Shown here piece by piece: positions 15,382-26,513 of a DNA stretch of 64,000 nt. A model generated the notes under the pieces. It was not told where the DNA came from and did not search any database. It saw nothing but the letters and a program-made list of their open reading frames with translations. A program made the translations under genes and the position numbers. This DNA is from Martelella mediterranea DSM 17316 (lineage in GTDB: Bacteria; Pseudomonadota; Alphaproteobacteria; Rhizobiales; Rhizobiaceae): NCBI RefSeq assembly GCF_002043005.1, contig NZ_CP020330.1, forward strand, positions 2,436,001 through 2,500,000, given 5' to 3'. The stretch's first letter is position 1. Every line of letters starts with the position of its first letter.

Positions 15382-18300
15382 ATGGACACCAAAGCCGACC
15401 AGAAGCGCAAGTCCCTGATGCAGCAGGCCGAGCGCCTCGCCAGGGAAAGCAACAAGGCTTACATCAATCCGGCTTTCATGTTCGACCATGCAAGTCCCGA
15501 GGATCTGGAGCGTTACACACCCGAAGCGATCGCGGCCGCGGCATACCATGCGGCCGATGAGATCGCGGCCTATGACGGCGGCGACGCGCGGGTCACGATC
15601 GGCGCGGTCGAAGGCATCGCGCCGGAGGGCATCGCAACCGACGTGATCACGGTCACCGACCGCAACATGCCGTTCATCTATGATTCGGTGATGGCGGAGA
15701 TCGCGGAATTCACCAATGACTTCATGCTGGCCGTGCATCCGATCCTGGTCGTGACGCCGGGGCAGGCGCCGGTGGCGTTTTCATCGGATATCGAGCATGC
15801 AGAAGACGACCGCGTCAGCCATGTCCAGGTCCATGTCCGACAACTGGCGCCGGAAACACGCGCGCGGCTGAAGGCGCAGCTCGAATATATCCTGAACCAT
15901 GTTCGTCTCGCGGTCGCCGGCTGGCCGGAAATGCTCGCCAAGCTCGAAACCGCGATGCAGGAGATGAAAACCCGCGCGCCGGCCGCACTCGCGGATGCGC
16001 GGGAGGAGGCGCTTGCCTTTCTCGCCTGGCTGCGTGATGGCAACTTCACCTTTCTCGGCATGCGCGAGCTTGTCTATCTCAAGGATGCGGACGGCGCGCG
16101 GGTCGAGCATGTGCCGGACGCGGCGACCGGCATCCTCTCCGATCCGGAAATGCGGGTGCTGCGGCGCGGCCCCAATCCCGTGGTCTCCACGCCGGAAATC
16201 ATCGGCTTTCTCGAAAGCCCGAAACTGCTTCTGGTGACCAAGGCCAACACCACCTCCACGGTCCATCGCCGCGCCTATATGGATTATATCGGCGTCAAGC
16301 GTTTCGGCGAAAACGGCGAGGTGGTTGGCGAGCTCAGGATCGTCGGCCTGTTCACCTTCACCGCCTACACCCAGTCGGCGGTGCGCATTCCGCTCTTGCG
16401 CGCCAAGATCGCCGATGTCACGCGCCGCTTCGGTTACGAACCGAAGAGCCATGCGGGGCGGATGCTGCAGAACATTCTGGAATCCTATCCGCGCGATGAA
16501 CTGTTCCAGGCCCCGGTGCCGCTGCTTGCCGATTTCTGCGAGCAGATCATGGCGATTGCCGATCGGCCGCGCATCCGGGTGCTGAGCCGGATCGACAATT
16601 TCGATCGCTTCGTCTCGGCGCTCGTCTATGTGCCGCGCAACCTTTACGATTCGCGCCTGCGCGAGAAGATCGGCGACTACCTGGCCAGCGTCTACAAGGG
16701 CAGGGTGTCCGCCTATTATCCGTCGTTTCCCGAAGGGCGTTCGGCGCGGGTGCATTTCATCATCGGCCGGCGCAGCCTGGACAAGACGCCGGATGTGCCG
16801 CAGTCCGAACTCGAAGCCGAGGTGACGCGTCTTGCCGCCGACTGGACGGAACGGTTCAAGGAGCTGACCGGCCCCGGCGCGCCGGAGATCGAGGCCAATG
16901 ACGCCTACCACGAGGCCTTCTCCCCGGATGACGCCTATGCCGATCTCGGGCTGATCGGCTCCGCGGCGAAAGAGGGCATGCGCATCGATTTCTACCGCGA
17001 CCGGCATGAGGACGAAGCGGAGGTGCTTCGTCTGAAGATATTCCATGGCGGTTCCCATGTGCCGCTGTCCCGGCGCGTGCCGCTTCTGGAAAATCTCGGC
17101 TTCTCCGTCGTCTCGGAGCGGACCTTCGAACTGGAATATGCCGAAAGCGGCGTGGCCGGCAGGGAGGTTGTCCTTCACGACATGGAATTGCTGGTTGCGG
17201 GGGATGTCGATCTCGATCTGGAGGGCGATGGCGACCGTCTGGAAGAGGCCTTCATCGATGCCTTCCGCGGCGCGATCAGCAATGACAGCTTCAACCGGCT
17301 GGTTCTGCTGGCGAGACTGAGCGGACGCCAGGCCAACGTGCTGCGCGCCTATGCGCAATATCTGCGCCAGGCCGGCGTCAACTATACCGGCGACTATATC
17401 GCCAATTCGCTCTGCCAGTATCCGGTGATCGCCCGGGCCTTGTTTTCCCTGTTCGAGACCGCCTTCAATCCGGCGCTCACCGAGGATGCCCGCAGTCAGG
17501 GCATGAAAAGCGCCCGCGGCACGATCATGGAAGGGCTGGAGGGCGTGCCCAATATCGATGACGACCGCATCCTGCGGCTGTTCGTCAAGCTGATCGACGC
17601 AACGCTCAGGACCAATTATTTCCAGACCGACGAGAATGGCGCGCCGCGCCCCAACCTCGCCTTCAAATTCGCATCGCAGTCGCTTGCTATCCTGCCGCAG
17701 CCAAGGCCGTTCCGCGAGGTCTATCTCTACGGCCCGCAGGTGGAAGGCGTGCATCTGCGCTTCGGCAAGGTCGCGCGCGGCGGGCTCAGGTGGTCGGATC
17801 GCGGGCAGGATTACCGCACCGAGGTGCTGGGTCTGGTCAAGGCCCAGCAGGTGAAAAACGCTGTGATCGTGCCGGTCGGCGCCAAGGGCGGCTTCTACCC
17901 GAAAAACCTGCCCCTCGGCGGCAGCCGCGAGGAGGTGTTCAACGCCGGACGCGAGGCCTACAAGAGCTATATCCGCACCCTGCTGTCGATCACCGACAAC
18001 ATCATCGACGGCGAGGTGGTGCCGCCGAAGGATACGGTGCGTGCCGATGAGGACGATCCCTATTTCGTCGTCGCCGCCGACAAGGGCACGGCAACCTTCT
18101 CCGACACCGCCAATGCGTTGGCGCAGGAGGCGGGTTTCTGGCTCGACGACGCCTTCGCCTCCGGTGGTTCGGCGGGCTATGACCATAAGAAGATGGGCAT
18201 TACCGCGCGCGGCGCCTGGGAGGCGGTGAAGCGGCATTTCCGCGAGATGAACATCGATATCCAGACCACGCCGTTTACCGTGGCCGGCGTCGGCGACATG

Positions 18301-20169
18301 TCGGGCGATGTCTTCGGCAATGGCATGCTGCTGTCTGAACAGATCCGGCTGGTCGCCGCCTTCGACCACCGCGATATCTTCATCGACCCCGATCCCGATC
18401 CGGCAACGGGCTTTGCCGAGCGCAAGCGGCTCTACGACCTGCCGCGCTCGAGCTGGCAGGATTATGACCGGGAGAAGATGTCGGCAGGCGGGATGATCAT
18501 CTCCCGCAACGAGAAATCGGTGCGGCTGACGCCCGAGGCGGCGGCTGCGATCGGTCTCAAGGCCGAGGAGTATTCGCCGTTCGATGTGATGACGGCGATC
18601 CTCAAGAGCCAGGTCGACCTGCTCTGGTTCGGCGGCATCGGCACCTATATCAAGGCCGCCGGCGAAACCAATGCCGAAGTCGGCGATCGCGGCAATGACG
18701 CGATCCGCGTCAATGCCAACGAGCTTCGCGTCAAGGTCATCGGCGAGGGCGCCAATCTCGGCGTCACCCAGAAGGGCCGCATCGCCTTCGGTCTGAAGGG
18801 CGGGCGCTGCAATTCCGACGCCATTGACAATTCCGCAGGCGTCAACTGCTCCGACGTCGAGGTCAACATCAAGATCGCGCTGGCCTCGGCCATGCGTTCG
18901 GGCCGGCTTTCGCGCGAGGACCGCGACCACCTGCTTGCGGAGATGACCGAGGCGGTGGCCGAAATCGTGCTCGAAAACAACTATCTCCAGACGCTGGCGA
19001 TCTCGCTCAGCACCCGCGAGGGGCTGCAGAGCCTGCTCTCGCTGTCGCGGATGATGGACGTGCTGGAGCGCGAGGGCCATCTCGACCGCGCCGTGGAAAT
19101 GCTGCCGGACGAGGAGGCGCTGAAGACGCGCCGCCAGGCCGATCAGGCGATGACCCGGGCCGAGACCGGGGTGCTGTTGTCCTACGGCAAGATCGTGCTG
19201 TTCGACCAGATCCTGGAAAGCGATCTTCCGGACGATCCCTATATGGAGCCGATGCTTTACAATTATTTCCCGGAACGCATGCGCAAGGCATTCTCCGACG
19301 ATATCGCCGGCCATCGCCTGCGCCGGGAAATCATCTCCACCGGGCTTGCCAATGACGTCATCAACCGCGGCGGTCCGGAATTCGTTATCAATGCCTGCGA
19401 CATGACGGCGGCGACGCCTGCCGAGGTGGTCAAGGCCGGTATCATCGCCCGCGACGGTTTCGCGATGGAGGAGGTCTGGGAGGCGGTCCATGCGCTGGAC
19501 GGCACGATCGACGGCGATGTCCAGAACGCGATCTATGCGCAGCTTCGCTATCTGTTCCGGATCCTGACTCATCTCTTGCTGCGAAACGGCCTTGCCGACG
19601 GCGATATCGCCGGGTCGGTCAAGAAGTTGCGTGATGCCTTTTCCCTGTTTGAGGCCGACATCGAGGGCCTGTTGCCCGAGGCGCGGGCCGAATGGCTGGC
19701 GGAGCAGGAGGCGAGCTGGCTGCAGGCGGGCGTGCCGGAGGCGCTGTCGCGGCGTCTCGCGCATCACCTGGCGATGATGTTCGTGCCGGAGGCGCTGCAG
19801 ATCGCAAGCCGCAGCGGCCAGAGCCTGGAAAAGGCCGCCAAGGCCTATTTCGAGGTGACGCGGATGTTCTACGTTTCGCCGCTCTTGTCGGCGGCGGCCC
19901 GGATGAGCCCCAGCGACTTTTACGATTCGCTCGCGCTGGCGCGCTCCATGGACCAGATTTCCGCAAGCCGCCGCGATCTTGCGGCCAATGCGCTGATCGG
20001 CCATGGCGGAACGGCGGAACCCGTCGAGGCCTGGCGCGAGGCGCATGCCAAGCGGGTGCTGCAGGTCACCGACCAGCTCTCCCGGCTTGCCGCTTCGGGT
20101 GATCCGACCATCGCCAAGACGACCGTGGCGGCCGGCCTGCTGGGCGACCTCGCGCGCGATCTTGTCTGA
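15382..20169 (+). CDS. NAD-specific glutamate dehydrogenase, large (about 180 kDa) type
   Basis: 1595 residues, matching the giant L_180 class found in alphaproteobacteria. It oxidatively deaminates glutamate to 2-oxoglutarate and ammonia with NAD. The N-terminal half (about 1-700) carries ACT-like regulatory segments. The catalytic core follows (GKVARGGLRWSDR and KNAVIVPVGAKGGFYPK at about 790-850). GGSAGYDHKKMGITARG and VGDMSGDVFGNGMLLS lie near 935-990, and a Rossmann-like segment with IGEGANLGVTQKGRIAF near 1135. TGGAGGAAAC precedes the ATG. Monocistronic; a long hairpin follows its stop. Confidence 0.95.
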   Translation: MDTKADQKRKSLMQQAERLARESNKAYINPAFMFDHASPEDLERYTPEAIAAAAYHAADEIAAYDGGDARVTIGAVEGIAPEGIATDVITVTDRNMPFIYDSVMAEIAEFTNDFMLAVHPILVVTPGQAPVAFSSDIEHAEDDRVSHVQVHVRQLAPETRARLKAQLEYILNHVRLAVAGWPEMLAKLETAMQEMKTRAPAALADAREEALAFLAWLRDGNFTFLGMRELVYLKDADGARVEHVPDAATGILSDPEMRVLRRGPNPVVSTPEIIGFLESPKLLLVTKANTTSTVHRRAYMDYIGVKRFGENGEVVGELRIVGLFTFTAYTQSAVRIPLLRAKIADVTRRFGYEPKSHAGRMLQNILESYPRDELFQAPVPLLADFCEQIMAIADRPRIRVLSRIDNFDRFVSALVYVPRNLYDSRLREKIGDYLASVYKGRVSAYYPSFPEGRSARVHFIIGRRSLDKTPDVPQSELEAEVTRLAADWTERFKELTGPGAPEIEANDAYHEAFSPDDAYADLGLIGSAAKEGMRIDFYRDRHEDEAEVLRLKIFHGGSHVPLSRRVPLLENLGFSVVSERTFELEYAESGVAGREVVLHDMELLVAGDVDLDLEGDGDRLEEAFIDAFRGAISNDSFNRLVLLARLSGRQANVLRAYAQYLRQAGVNYTGDYIANSLCQYPVIARALFSLFETAFNPALTEDARSQGMKSARGTIMEGLEGVPNIDDDRILRLFVKLIDATLRTNYFQTDENGAPRPNLAFKFASQSLAILPQPRPFREVYLYGPQVEGVHLRFGKVARGGLRWSDRGQDYRTEVLGLVKAQQVKNAVIVPVGAKGGFYPKNLPLGGSREEVFNAGREAYKSYIRTLLSITDNIIDGEVVPPKDTVRADEDDPYFVVAADKGTATFSDTANALAQEAGFWLDDAFASGGSAGYDHKKMGITARGAWEAVKRHFREMNIDIQTTPFTVAGVGDMSGDVFGNGMLLSEQIRLVAAFDHRDIFIDPDPDPATGFAERKRLYDLPRSSWQDYDREKMSAGGMIISRNEKSVRLTPEAAAAIGLKAEEYSPFDVMTAILKSQVDLLWFGGIGTYIKAAGETNAEVGDRGNDAIRVNANELRVKVIGEGANLGVTQKGRIAFGLKGGRCNSDAIDNSAGVNCSDVEVNIKIALASAMRSGRLSREDRDHLLAEMTEAVAEIVLENNYLQTLAISLSTREGLQSLLSLSRMMDVLEREGHLDRAVEMLPDEEALKTRRQADQAMTRAETGVLLSYGKIVLFDQILESDLPDDPYMEPMLYNYFPERMRKAFSDDIAGHRLRREIISTGLANDVINRGGPEFVINACDMTAATPAEVVKAGIIARDGFAMEEVWEAVHALDGTIDGDVQNAIYAQLRYLFRILTHLLLRNGLADGDIAGSVKKLRDAFSLFEADIEGLLPEARAEWLAEQEASWLQAGVPEALSRRLAHHLAMMFVPEALQIASRSGQSLEKAAKAYFEVTRMFYVSPLLSAAARMSPSDFYDSLALARSMDQISASRRDLAANALIGHGGTAEPVEAWREAHAKRVLQVTDQLSRLAASGDPTIAKTTVAAGLLGDLARDLV

Positions 20170-20179
20170 TCGCTTGCGA

Positions 20180-20217
20180 AACGCCTGCCGTCATTCTATC
20201 GGATAGTGGCAGGCGTT
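20180..20217. terminator. Hairpin after NAD-GDH
   Basis: AACGCCTGCC at 20180-20189 pairs with GGCAGGCGTT at 20208-20217. A smaller CTATC/GATAG stem lies inside the loop. It lies 10 bp after the GDH stop. No long T run follows, so termination would be weak or Rho-assisted. Confidence 0.5.
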
Positions 20218-20234
20218 AATAAGGGGCGACGGGG

Positions 20235-21620
20235 GTGACACTGGCTGAGAGCGAGGCCGACGGACGCGTGGCGGGCCGGTCGGGCATCCTTGGTTGGATG
20301 TTCTTCGACTGGGCGGCGCAGCCCTTCTTCACGGTGATCATCACATTCATTTTCGGCCCCTATTTCGTGGCCTCGCTCGGCGCTGACAAGGTTGCGGGCC
20401 AGACGGCGTGGGCGAATGCCGCGACGGTGGCGGGCGTCGTGATCGCGCTCACCGCCCCGCTGGCCGGCGCGCTGTCGGATGCAACGGGCGGCAACAAGCG
20501 CTTCATCGGCAGCCTCGCCATCGTCCAGATCGCGGCCCTCTGCCTGCTCTGGCAGGCCGCGCCGGGGACCGGCTATTTCTGGCCGGCGGTCATGATCGTG
20601 CTCGCCACGGTGGCCGCCGAGCTTTCGGTGGTCTTCAACGACGCCATGCTGCCCCGTCTGGTCGAGCGGGGCGCGATCACCCGGATTTCCAACGACGCCT
20701 GGGGGCTCGGCTATCTCGGCGGCATGATCTTCCTCATCCTGTTCCTGCTGTTCCTGCCCGCCGATCCCGATACCGGCCTCACCATCCTCGGCAATCCGCC
20801 GCTATTCGGGCTGTCGGCGGTTGAAGGCGAGCCGGCGCGCCTTGCCGGGCCGCTTTCGGCGCTATGGTATCTGGTGTTCCTGACGCCGATGATCCTGCTG
20901 ACGCCCGATCACGTGAAAGCCGAGGCGGCGGGAAGGCGGCTGAAGGGCTGGCTTGCGGACTTTTTCGCGACCCTTTTAAGCCTCCGTCGCCGCCCGGCGC
21001 TGTTCCGCTTCTTTATCGCGCGCATGCTCTATATGGACGGGCTCAACGGTCTGCTGATCCTCGGTGGCGCGTTTGCCGCCTCCCTGTTCGACTGGTCGAT
21101 CACCGAAATCGGCATCTACGGCATGATCCTCAACGTCGCCGCCATTCTCGGCTGCTTCTGCGCCGCCCGCCTCGGCCACCGCGTCAGCGCCGGGCGGGTG
21201 GTGATCGTCACGCTGTCGATGCTGATTTTCGCGACCCTGGGCGTGGTGTCCACAAGCGTCAACGCTACCGCATTCGGTCTGGTGCCGCTGTCGTCGGCGG
21301 ATGGCGGGCTGTTCTCGTCCGGGGCGGAAAAGGCATTCCTGTTCTATGGCGTAATCATCGGCCTCGCATTCGGGCCCGTGCAGGCGGGCTCGCGCGCGTT
21401 TCTGGCGCGGGCGGTGGATGTCGCTGAATCCGGCCGCTTCTTCGGCCTGTTTTCGCTCACCGGCCGGCTGACGAGCTTCATGGCGACGGCGGGCTTCGCG
21501 GTGCTCACAAGCTGGACGGGCTCGCCGAATATCGGCATGGCGAGCCTGCTGGTGTTTCTGGTGGCGGGGCTGGCGCTGTTCGTGCCGGCGGCGGCCGCTG
21601 TCAGTGACGGAAGGTCCTGA
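20235..21620 (+). CDS. MFS transporter of the UMF1/Atg22-like type
   Basis: 461 residues from a GTG start at 20235, with about 12 hydrophobic segments. The N-terminus [19 protein letters not shown], with its aromatic FDWA motif, and the loop [12 protein letters not shown] are typical of the Atg22/UMF1 group. These are putative amino-acid effluxers in bacteria, but most are untested. Convergent with purH; its last 20 bp overlap the purH 3' end. Following the glutamate dehydrogenase gene closely may hint at an amino-acid role, which is inference only. Confidence 0.85.
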   Translation: MTLAESEADGRVAGRSGILGWMFFDWAAQPFFTVIITFIFGPYFVASLGADKVAGQTAWANAATVAGVVIALTAPLAGALSDATGGNKRFIGSLAIVQIAALCLLWQAAPGTGYFWPAVMIVLATVAAELSVVFNDAMLPRLVERGAITRISNDAWGLGYLGGMIFLILFLLFLPADPDTGLTILGNPPLFGLSAVEGEPARLAGPLSALWYLVFLTPMILLTPDHVKAEAAGRRLKGWLADFFATLLSLRRRPALFRFFIARMLYMDGLNGLLILGGAFAASLFDWSITEIGIYGMILNVAAILGCFCAARLGHRVSAGRVVIVTLSMLIFATLGVVSTSVNATAFGLVPLSSADGGLFSSGAEKAFLFYGVIIGLAFGPVQAGSRAFLARAVDVAESGRFFGLFSLTGRLTSFMATAGFAVLTSWTGSPNIGMASLLVFLVAGLALFVPAAAAVSDGRS

Positions 21621-23217
21621 CCCCGGTGAACACCATCGCCACGCCATTGGCGTTGGCGGCGTCGATCACCTCCTGGTCGCGGATCGAGCCGCCCGGCTGG
21701 ATCACGGCGGTGGCGCCGGCGGCAACGGCCGACAGCAGCCCGTCGGCAAACGGGAAGAAGGCTTCCGAGGCAACCGCCGAACCGCGTGTCATCGGCTCGG
21801 GCCAGCCGGTGGCCTTCGCGGCTTCCTCGGCCTTGATGCCGGCGATGCGGGCACTGTCGATGCGGCTCATCTGGCCCGCGCCGATGCCGGCGGTCTGGCC
21901 ATCCTTGACATAGACGATCGCGTTCGACTTGACGTGCTTGGCGATCGCGAAGGCCATCTTCATGTCTTCCAGCTCGCGGTCGGTCGGCGCGCGTTCTGTG
22001 ACCACGTTGAGGGCGATCTCGTCGATCATCGCGGTATCGCGCGATTGCACTAGGAAACCGCCGGCAACCGTCTTGAAGTTCATGCCGCGCGCGCGCGGGT
22101 CCGGCAGGCCGCCGGTGGTCAGCAGGCGCAGGTTCTTCTTGGCGGCGAGGATTTCACGGGCGGCGTCATCGGCGTCGGGCGCGATGATCACCTCGGTGAA
22201 CAGCTTGACGATCTCCGACGCGGTCTCGGCATCGAGCGTGCGGTTGAGCGCGACGATACCGCCAAAGGCCGACTGGCTGTCGCAGGCAAGCGCCCGCTTG
22301 TAGGCCTCGACCAGCGTCTCGGCCCGCGCCACGCCGCAGGGGTTGGCGTGCTTGATGATGGCGCAGGCAGGCGCCATTTCCGGCGGGAATTCCGCGACCA
22401 GTTCGAAGGCGGCGTCGGTGTCGTTGATATTGTTGTAGGAAAGCTGCTTGCCCTGATGCTGGACGGCGTTGGCCACGCCCGGCCGCTTGTCGCCGGTGAC
22501 GTAGAACGCCGCCGACTGGTGCGGGTTCTCGCCGTAGCGCATTTCCTGGCGCAGCGTGCCGCCAAGCGTCATGTGGCGCGGATTTTCGATCGACAGCGCC
22601 TCGGCGAACCAGCCTGAGATTGCGGCGTCATAGGCGGCGGTGCGGGCATAGGCGCGGGCTGCAAGCGTCTGGCGCAGTGCGTAGTGCACGGCGCCGTTGC
22701 CGGCTTCGATTGCCTCGCGGACCTCGTCATAATCGGCCGGATCGGTGATCACGGTTACATAGGCGTGGTTCTTGGCCGCCGCGCGGATCATGGCCGGGCC
22801 GCCGATATCGATGTTTTCGACCGTTGTCGGATAATCGCCGCCGGCGGCGCGCACTTCCTCGAACGGATAGAGATTGATGACCGCGAGATCGATCCCGGAA
22901 ATGCCATGTGCGCGCATCGCCGCCTGATGCTCCTCGTCGTCGCGGATCGCCAGCAGGCCGCCATGGACATTCGGATGCAGCGTCTTGACCCGGCCATCCA
23001 TGATTTCGGGAAAACCGGTGATGGCGGAGACATCGGTCACTTCAAGGCCGGCTTCGGCCAGCGCCTTGTGGGTGCCGCCGGTTGAAAGCAGCCTGATCCC
23101 GCGGGCCGCAAGCGCGCTTGCGAATTCGACGATGCCGCTCTTGTCGGAAACCGAAAGCAGCGCGGTTTTCACGATGACGAGATCGGGTGCGGGAATTTTC
23201 TTGGAGGCGACAGCCAT
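21601..23217 (-). CDS. purH: Bifunctional AICAR transformylase / IMP cyclohydrolase
   Basis: Catalyses the last two steps of de novo IMP synthesis in the cytoplasm. 538 residues, the standard length. The N-terminal MGS-like cyclohydrolase domain has [24 protein letters not shown] and [16 protein letters not shown]. The C-terminal transformylase has [27 protein letters not shown] with the catalytic Lys-His, and [20 protein letters not shown]. The [21 protein letters not shown] start is usual. Gene order rsmB, heparinase-like, purH matches that in rhizobia. Confidence 0.97.
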   Translation of the reverse strand: MAVASKKIPAPDLVIVKTALLSVSDKSGIVEFASALAARGIRLLSTGGTHKALAEAGLEVTDVSAITGFPEIMDGRVKTLHPNVHGGLLAIRDDEEHQAAMRAHGISGIDLAVINLYPFEEVRAAGGDYPTTVENIDIGGPAMIRAAAKNHAYVTVITDPADYDEVREAIEAGNGAVHYALRQTLAARAYARTAAYDAAISGWFAEALSIENPRHMTLGGTLRQEMRYGENPHQSAAFYVTGDKRPGVANAVQHQGKQLSYNNINDTDAAFELVAEFPPEMAPACAIIKHANPCGVARAETLVEAYKRALACDSQSAFGGIVALNRTLDAETASEIVKLFTEVIIAPDADDAAREILAAKKNLRLLTTGGLPDPRARGMNFKTVAGGFLVQSRDTAMIDEIALNVVTERAPTDRELEDMKMAFAIAKHVKSNAIVYVKDGQTAGIGAGQMSRIDSARIAGIKAEEAAKATGWPEPMTRGSAVASEAFFPFADGLLSAVAAGATAVIQPGGSIRDQEVIDAANANGVAMVFTGVRTFRH

Positions 23218-23355
23218 GGCGATGTCCTTCGGGCGGTCGCTGCGGAGGCCGCAGCGCTGAAATACGGGGATACCTGCGGCGCTTTAGCATGGTGCGCGGC
23301 AATTATAAACCGTGCCGAGGCCGCTTTGGCGCGTGTCCACTTATATGAGATCGCC

Positions 23356-25038
23356 TCAGTCGAGACGTTTGAACTGCCAGGCGATGTCGGCGTGTTCGGC
23401 GATCTCGGCGGTGATCACGATCTGGCGCGAGGCCTTGGCGCCCGTGCTTGCGGCAAAGAAGACGTCGTCTTCGAGCTCAGGCGCCATGCCCGGGGCTGTG
23501 AACAGCCAGCTTTCATTGTCCGGCGCGGTCATGAAGATCGTGTCGGCGTCCTCCCGCATCGTCCAGATGGACGGATGGAGGTGGAAGCGGATGGTGGCGA
23601 CATGGCCGTCGCGGGCGAGCGGCAGGGCGTCGTGCGGGCGGCGGAACCGGTCTATGCCGGAAAGCGCATGCCCGTCCCGCGAAAGCGTCAGGCTGCGTTC
23701 GCAATAAATCCGGAACCGCGACAGATAGCCGTCATGGCGCATGACGAGACGGTCATCGCCGCGCTCGTCCTCATCCCGTTCAACCGCGATATGGCGCAAC
23801 CCGCCGAAGGCGACGGGGCCGAGAAAGTCCGAGCGGGAGAACCGGATCGAGGAGTGGTCGTCGATCGTGGCCGTGGAATGGGCGGCGGTGGCGCGCGCCA
23901 TGCGGGCCGCATCGCTGCGCGGGGAGGCGGGAACGCCGGCATTGACGATGAAGCGGTTCCTGCCCGATGACAGCTCGAAGGCGGTCGCGCCGGCATGGGC
24001 GGTTTTCGACAGATGCGCGGAGAGCGGCTTTCCGGCATCGGCGATCAGCACGGTTCCGCCGGCCTCCAGCCGCTGGAAACCGGTATGGGGCAGGGCCTTG
24101 AAACCGGCGCTACCGATCTCGTCATAGCGCAGCAATGCGGAAAGCGCGGTCGAGGGCACCCGGCCCGAGCCGTTGAACAGCGCGAGCTCGCCATCGCTGT
24201 GGCGGAAGAAATTCAGCGCCGCATAGGCTCGGTCGATGCTGGCGAGCAGGCGTTTGGGTAGCGGCTGTTCGAGATTGATATAGGTCTGCCTAAGCGGCAG
24301 AAGACCGAGCAGGAGCCGCAACAGCGCGTCGGGGCAGCGCGAGATATGGCCGCCATCGGGCAGGATCTGGCGGGCAAGTTCGTCATCGAGCCTTTGTCGC
24401 GCCTCGGACTTGCGCCGGTCGGAAAGATCGAGGCTGATCGAGGCCATGGCGAGCGTCATGGCGACCTGCAGCTTCAGCTCATCGCGCGCCATGCCGCGAT
24501 AGCGCCGGCGCAGCAAGCGCTCGTGACGGATGACAGCATCGATGAATCGGCGATAGAAGGCGGCGTCCGCGCCCTTGAGGATGACAGTGGAATGGCAGAG
24601 CCAGGCATTGAGCCGCGTTGCGACCGTTTCGGTCGTCCAGCTTGGGCCCGTCCGCGTCCGGTGGCGGCGAAGGAAACTCAGCACCGCGGCGCGCGCGAAT
24701 TCATTGGCGCTGCTGTCGCGCTGGGTTCTCAAATGCCGGAGCCATCCAAAGCCGGACACGATCCGCTCGAAGGTTGGGCTCGGCATTTCACAGGAAAAGA
24801 GCGGTCGGCCTTCCGTCAGCAGCAATTCGCCGGCAAAGGCGAAGCGGCCGGAAACGATGTCCTCACCCTCCAGCGGATCGGCGATGCGCAGATCGGTGGG
24901 CGCCACCAGCAATTGCGGCGTTGCGCCGCCGGGCCAGCGCGGCAATGGCAGCGACAAGACGGCCGCCCTGGCGCGCCGGAGGGATTCCTCGGCGTACAGA
25001 AAGGCATATCGTGCGATTTCCGCGCCCGGAAAAACCAA
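23356..25038 (-). CDS. Heparinase II/III-like protein
   Basis: 560 residues. An all-alpha N-terminal part (about 90-280) includes WLRHLRTQRDSSANEFAR, RLNAWLCHSTVIL and DGGHISRCPDALLRLL. A beta-sandwich C-terminal part contains FELSSGRNRFIVNAG, AHSTATIDDHSSIRF and GYLSRFRIYCERSLTLS. That is the Hepar_II_III architecture. The substrate in this conserved alphaproteobacterial position (between rsmB and purH) has not been settled. No signal peptide is obvious, unlike secreted heparinases. Confidence 0.88.
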   Translation of the reverse strand: MVFPGAEIARYAFLYAEESLRRARAAVLSLPLPRWPGGATPQLLVAPTDLRIADPLEGEDIVSGRFAFAGELLLTEGRPLFSCEMPSPTFERIVSGFGWLRHLRTQRDSSANEFARAAVLSFLRRHRTRTGPSWTTETVATRLNAWLCHSTVILKGADAAFYRRFIDAVIRHERLLRRRYRGMARDELKLQVAMTLAMASISLDLSDRRKSEARQRLDDELARQILPDGGHISRCPDALLRLLLGLLPLRQTYINLEQPLPKRLLASIDRAYAALNFFRHSDGELALFNGSGRVPSTALSALLRYDEIGSAGFKALPHTGFQRLEAGGTVLIADAGKPLSAHLSKTAHAGATAFELSSGRNRFIVNAGVPASPRSDAARMARATAAHSTATIDDHSSIRFSRSDFLGPVAFGGLRHIAVERDEDERGDDRLVMRHDGYLSRFRIYCERSLTLSRDGHALSGIDRFRRPHDALPLARDGHVATIRFHLHPSIWTMREDADTIFMTAPDNESWLFTAPGMAPELEDDVFFAASTGAKASRQIVITAEIAEHADIAWQFKRLD

Positions 25039-25151
25039 TTTCAGACCCTTTTTATTTGTTTCGTTCGCCGGAAACCGGCGTGACCCGACCTTACGGGGTA
25101 GCGCAAGAGCCTGAACACTTGCTTAACAGGTTGTGTTTCGTCAGTTTCTGC

Positions 25152-26513
25152 TTACCCGTCTGTCCGTCGGAGCGCGACCGCGTAGAAGCCGTCGAGCCCG
25201 GTCTTGCCGTCAAGTTGTGCAGCCGGCGTGGTCCGGATCGCGCCGTTGGCATCGAAGAACGGCGCAAGCGTGTCGGGTCGTCCAGCGGGGAAGGCCGCGC
25301 GCTCCGCAGGCGCGCCATCGGCCAGGAGCCGCTCGACGACGGTTTCGCCTTCCAGTGGATCGAGCGAACAGTTGGAGAAGATAACGATTCCGCCGGGGCG
25401 CACCAGATCGAGCGCACGCCGGGCCATGGCATATTGCACCTCCGCCAGCTTCTCGATGTCGGAGAAATCCTTGGTCCAGAACACGTCCGGGTGCCGGCGC
25501 GCGGTGCCGGTGGACGAGCAGGGAGCGTCCAGAAGGGCGGCGTCGAACGGCACCTCTGGCTGGTATTCCATCATGTCGGCTGCGATCGTTTCGGCGGAAA
25601 GCTGCAAGCGCGCGAGGTTCTGCTCCAGCCGCCGGAGCCTGCTTTTGGAGCGCTCCAGCGCGGTCACCTGGCCGCCCTGCATGACCAGTTGCGCGGTCTT
25701 GCCGCCGGGAGCGGCGCAGAGATCGATAACGCGCTGGCCCGTGAGATCGCCGAACAGCGTTGCCGGGATCGCTGCGGCGGCATCCTGCACCCACCATTCG
25801 CCCTCGGCAAAGCCGTCCATGTCGGAGACCGCGCCGGAGGGCGCATCGAGGCGGATCGTGCCTGTGGAAAAAAGGACCGTGCCGCCAAGCCGCGCCGCCC
25901 AGCCTTCCGGATCGGACTTGACGCTGATATCGATCGTCGGCGGCTGAAGCTGGGCGCGGCCGATGGCGTGGGCCGTGTCCGCGCCATAGACGGCGGTCAG
26001 CCGCTCCGCGAACCAGTCGGGAATCGGGCTCACGCTTTCGAGTTCGTCCAGGATTTTCGCCTTGCGCCGCGTCATGCCGCGCAGCACGGCGTTGACGAGG
26101 CCGGAAAACCGCTTGTTGCGCGGATCGGCATTGGCCTGTTCCACGGCGATATCGACGGCGGAGTGATCGGGCACGTCGAGATAGAGGATCTGCGCGGCGG
26201 CGATTGCCAGCACATGCGACAGCGCCCGCGCGCCGCCCGGTAGCGGGCGGTCGAGCAGAGAGGCGATCGCCTGGTCGATCATCGGCTTGTGGCGAAGCGT
26301 GGTCAGCACCAGCGCGCGGGTGAGCGCCCGGTCGGCGGGGCCGAGCGCGCGGTAGGCGGGATTGCCGTGTTCGGTGTCGATCATGCCGTCGAGCGGCGTC
26401 TTGCGGTCGACCACGGCGGCGAGGATTTTGGAGGCGGCGGCGCGTGCTGCGTAGCCGGGCTTGTCGTTCGGACGGTCCTTATTCGGGGCCGTCCGCTTCA
26501 TGTCATCATTCAA
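25152..26513 (-). CDS. rsmB: 16S rRNA m5C methyltransferase RsmB-like (NusB-like plus NOL1/NOP2/Sun)
   Basis: 453 residues. The N-terminal NusB-like RNA-binding helices (about 20-150) include [21 protein letters not shown]. The Rossmann SAM domain has [15 protein letters not shown] at about 260, [20 protein letters not shown] with the TCS/PCS-type catalytic Cys, and [13 protein letters not shown] with the second conserved Cys. It methylates a cytosine of 16S rRNA (C967 in E. coli) using SAM. Its start overlaps the htpX stop by four bases. Confidence 0.93.
   Translation of the reverse strand: MNDDMKRTAPNKDRPNDKPGYAARAAASKILAAVVDRKTPLDGMIDTEHGNPAYRALGPADRALTRALVLTTLRHKPMIDQAIASLLDRPLPGGARALSHVLAIAAAQILYLDVPDHSAVDIAVEQANADPRNKRFSGLVNAVLRGMTRRKAKILDELESVSPIPDWFAERLTAVYGADTAHAIGRAQLQPPTIDISVKSDPEGWAARLGGTVLFSTGTIRLDAPSGAVSDMDGFAEGEWWVQDAAAAIPATLFGDLTGQRVIDLCAAPGGKTAQLVMQGGQVTALERSKSRLRRLEQNLARLQLSAETIAADMMEYQPEVPFDAALLDAPCSSTGTARRHPDVFWTKDFSDIEKLAEVQYAMARRALDLVRPGGIVIFSNCSLDPLEGETVVERLLADGAPAERAAFPAGRPDTLAPFFDANGAIRTTPAAQLDGKTGLDGFYAVALRRTDG

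Noticed and set aside
15781..20046. 1421-codon open frame on the minus strand opposite NAD-GDH
   Set aside because: It is the mirror of a high-GC coding gene; its composition (His/Arg/Gln/Asp-rich without motifs) and lack of a ribosome site mark it as a shadow frame.
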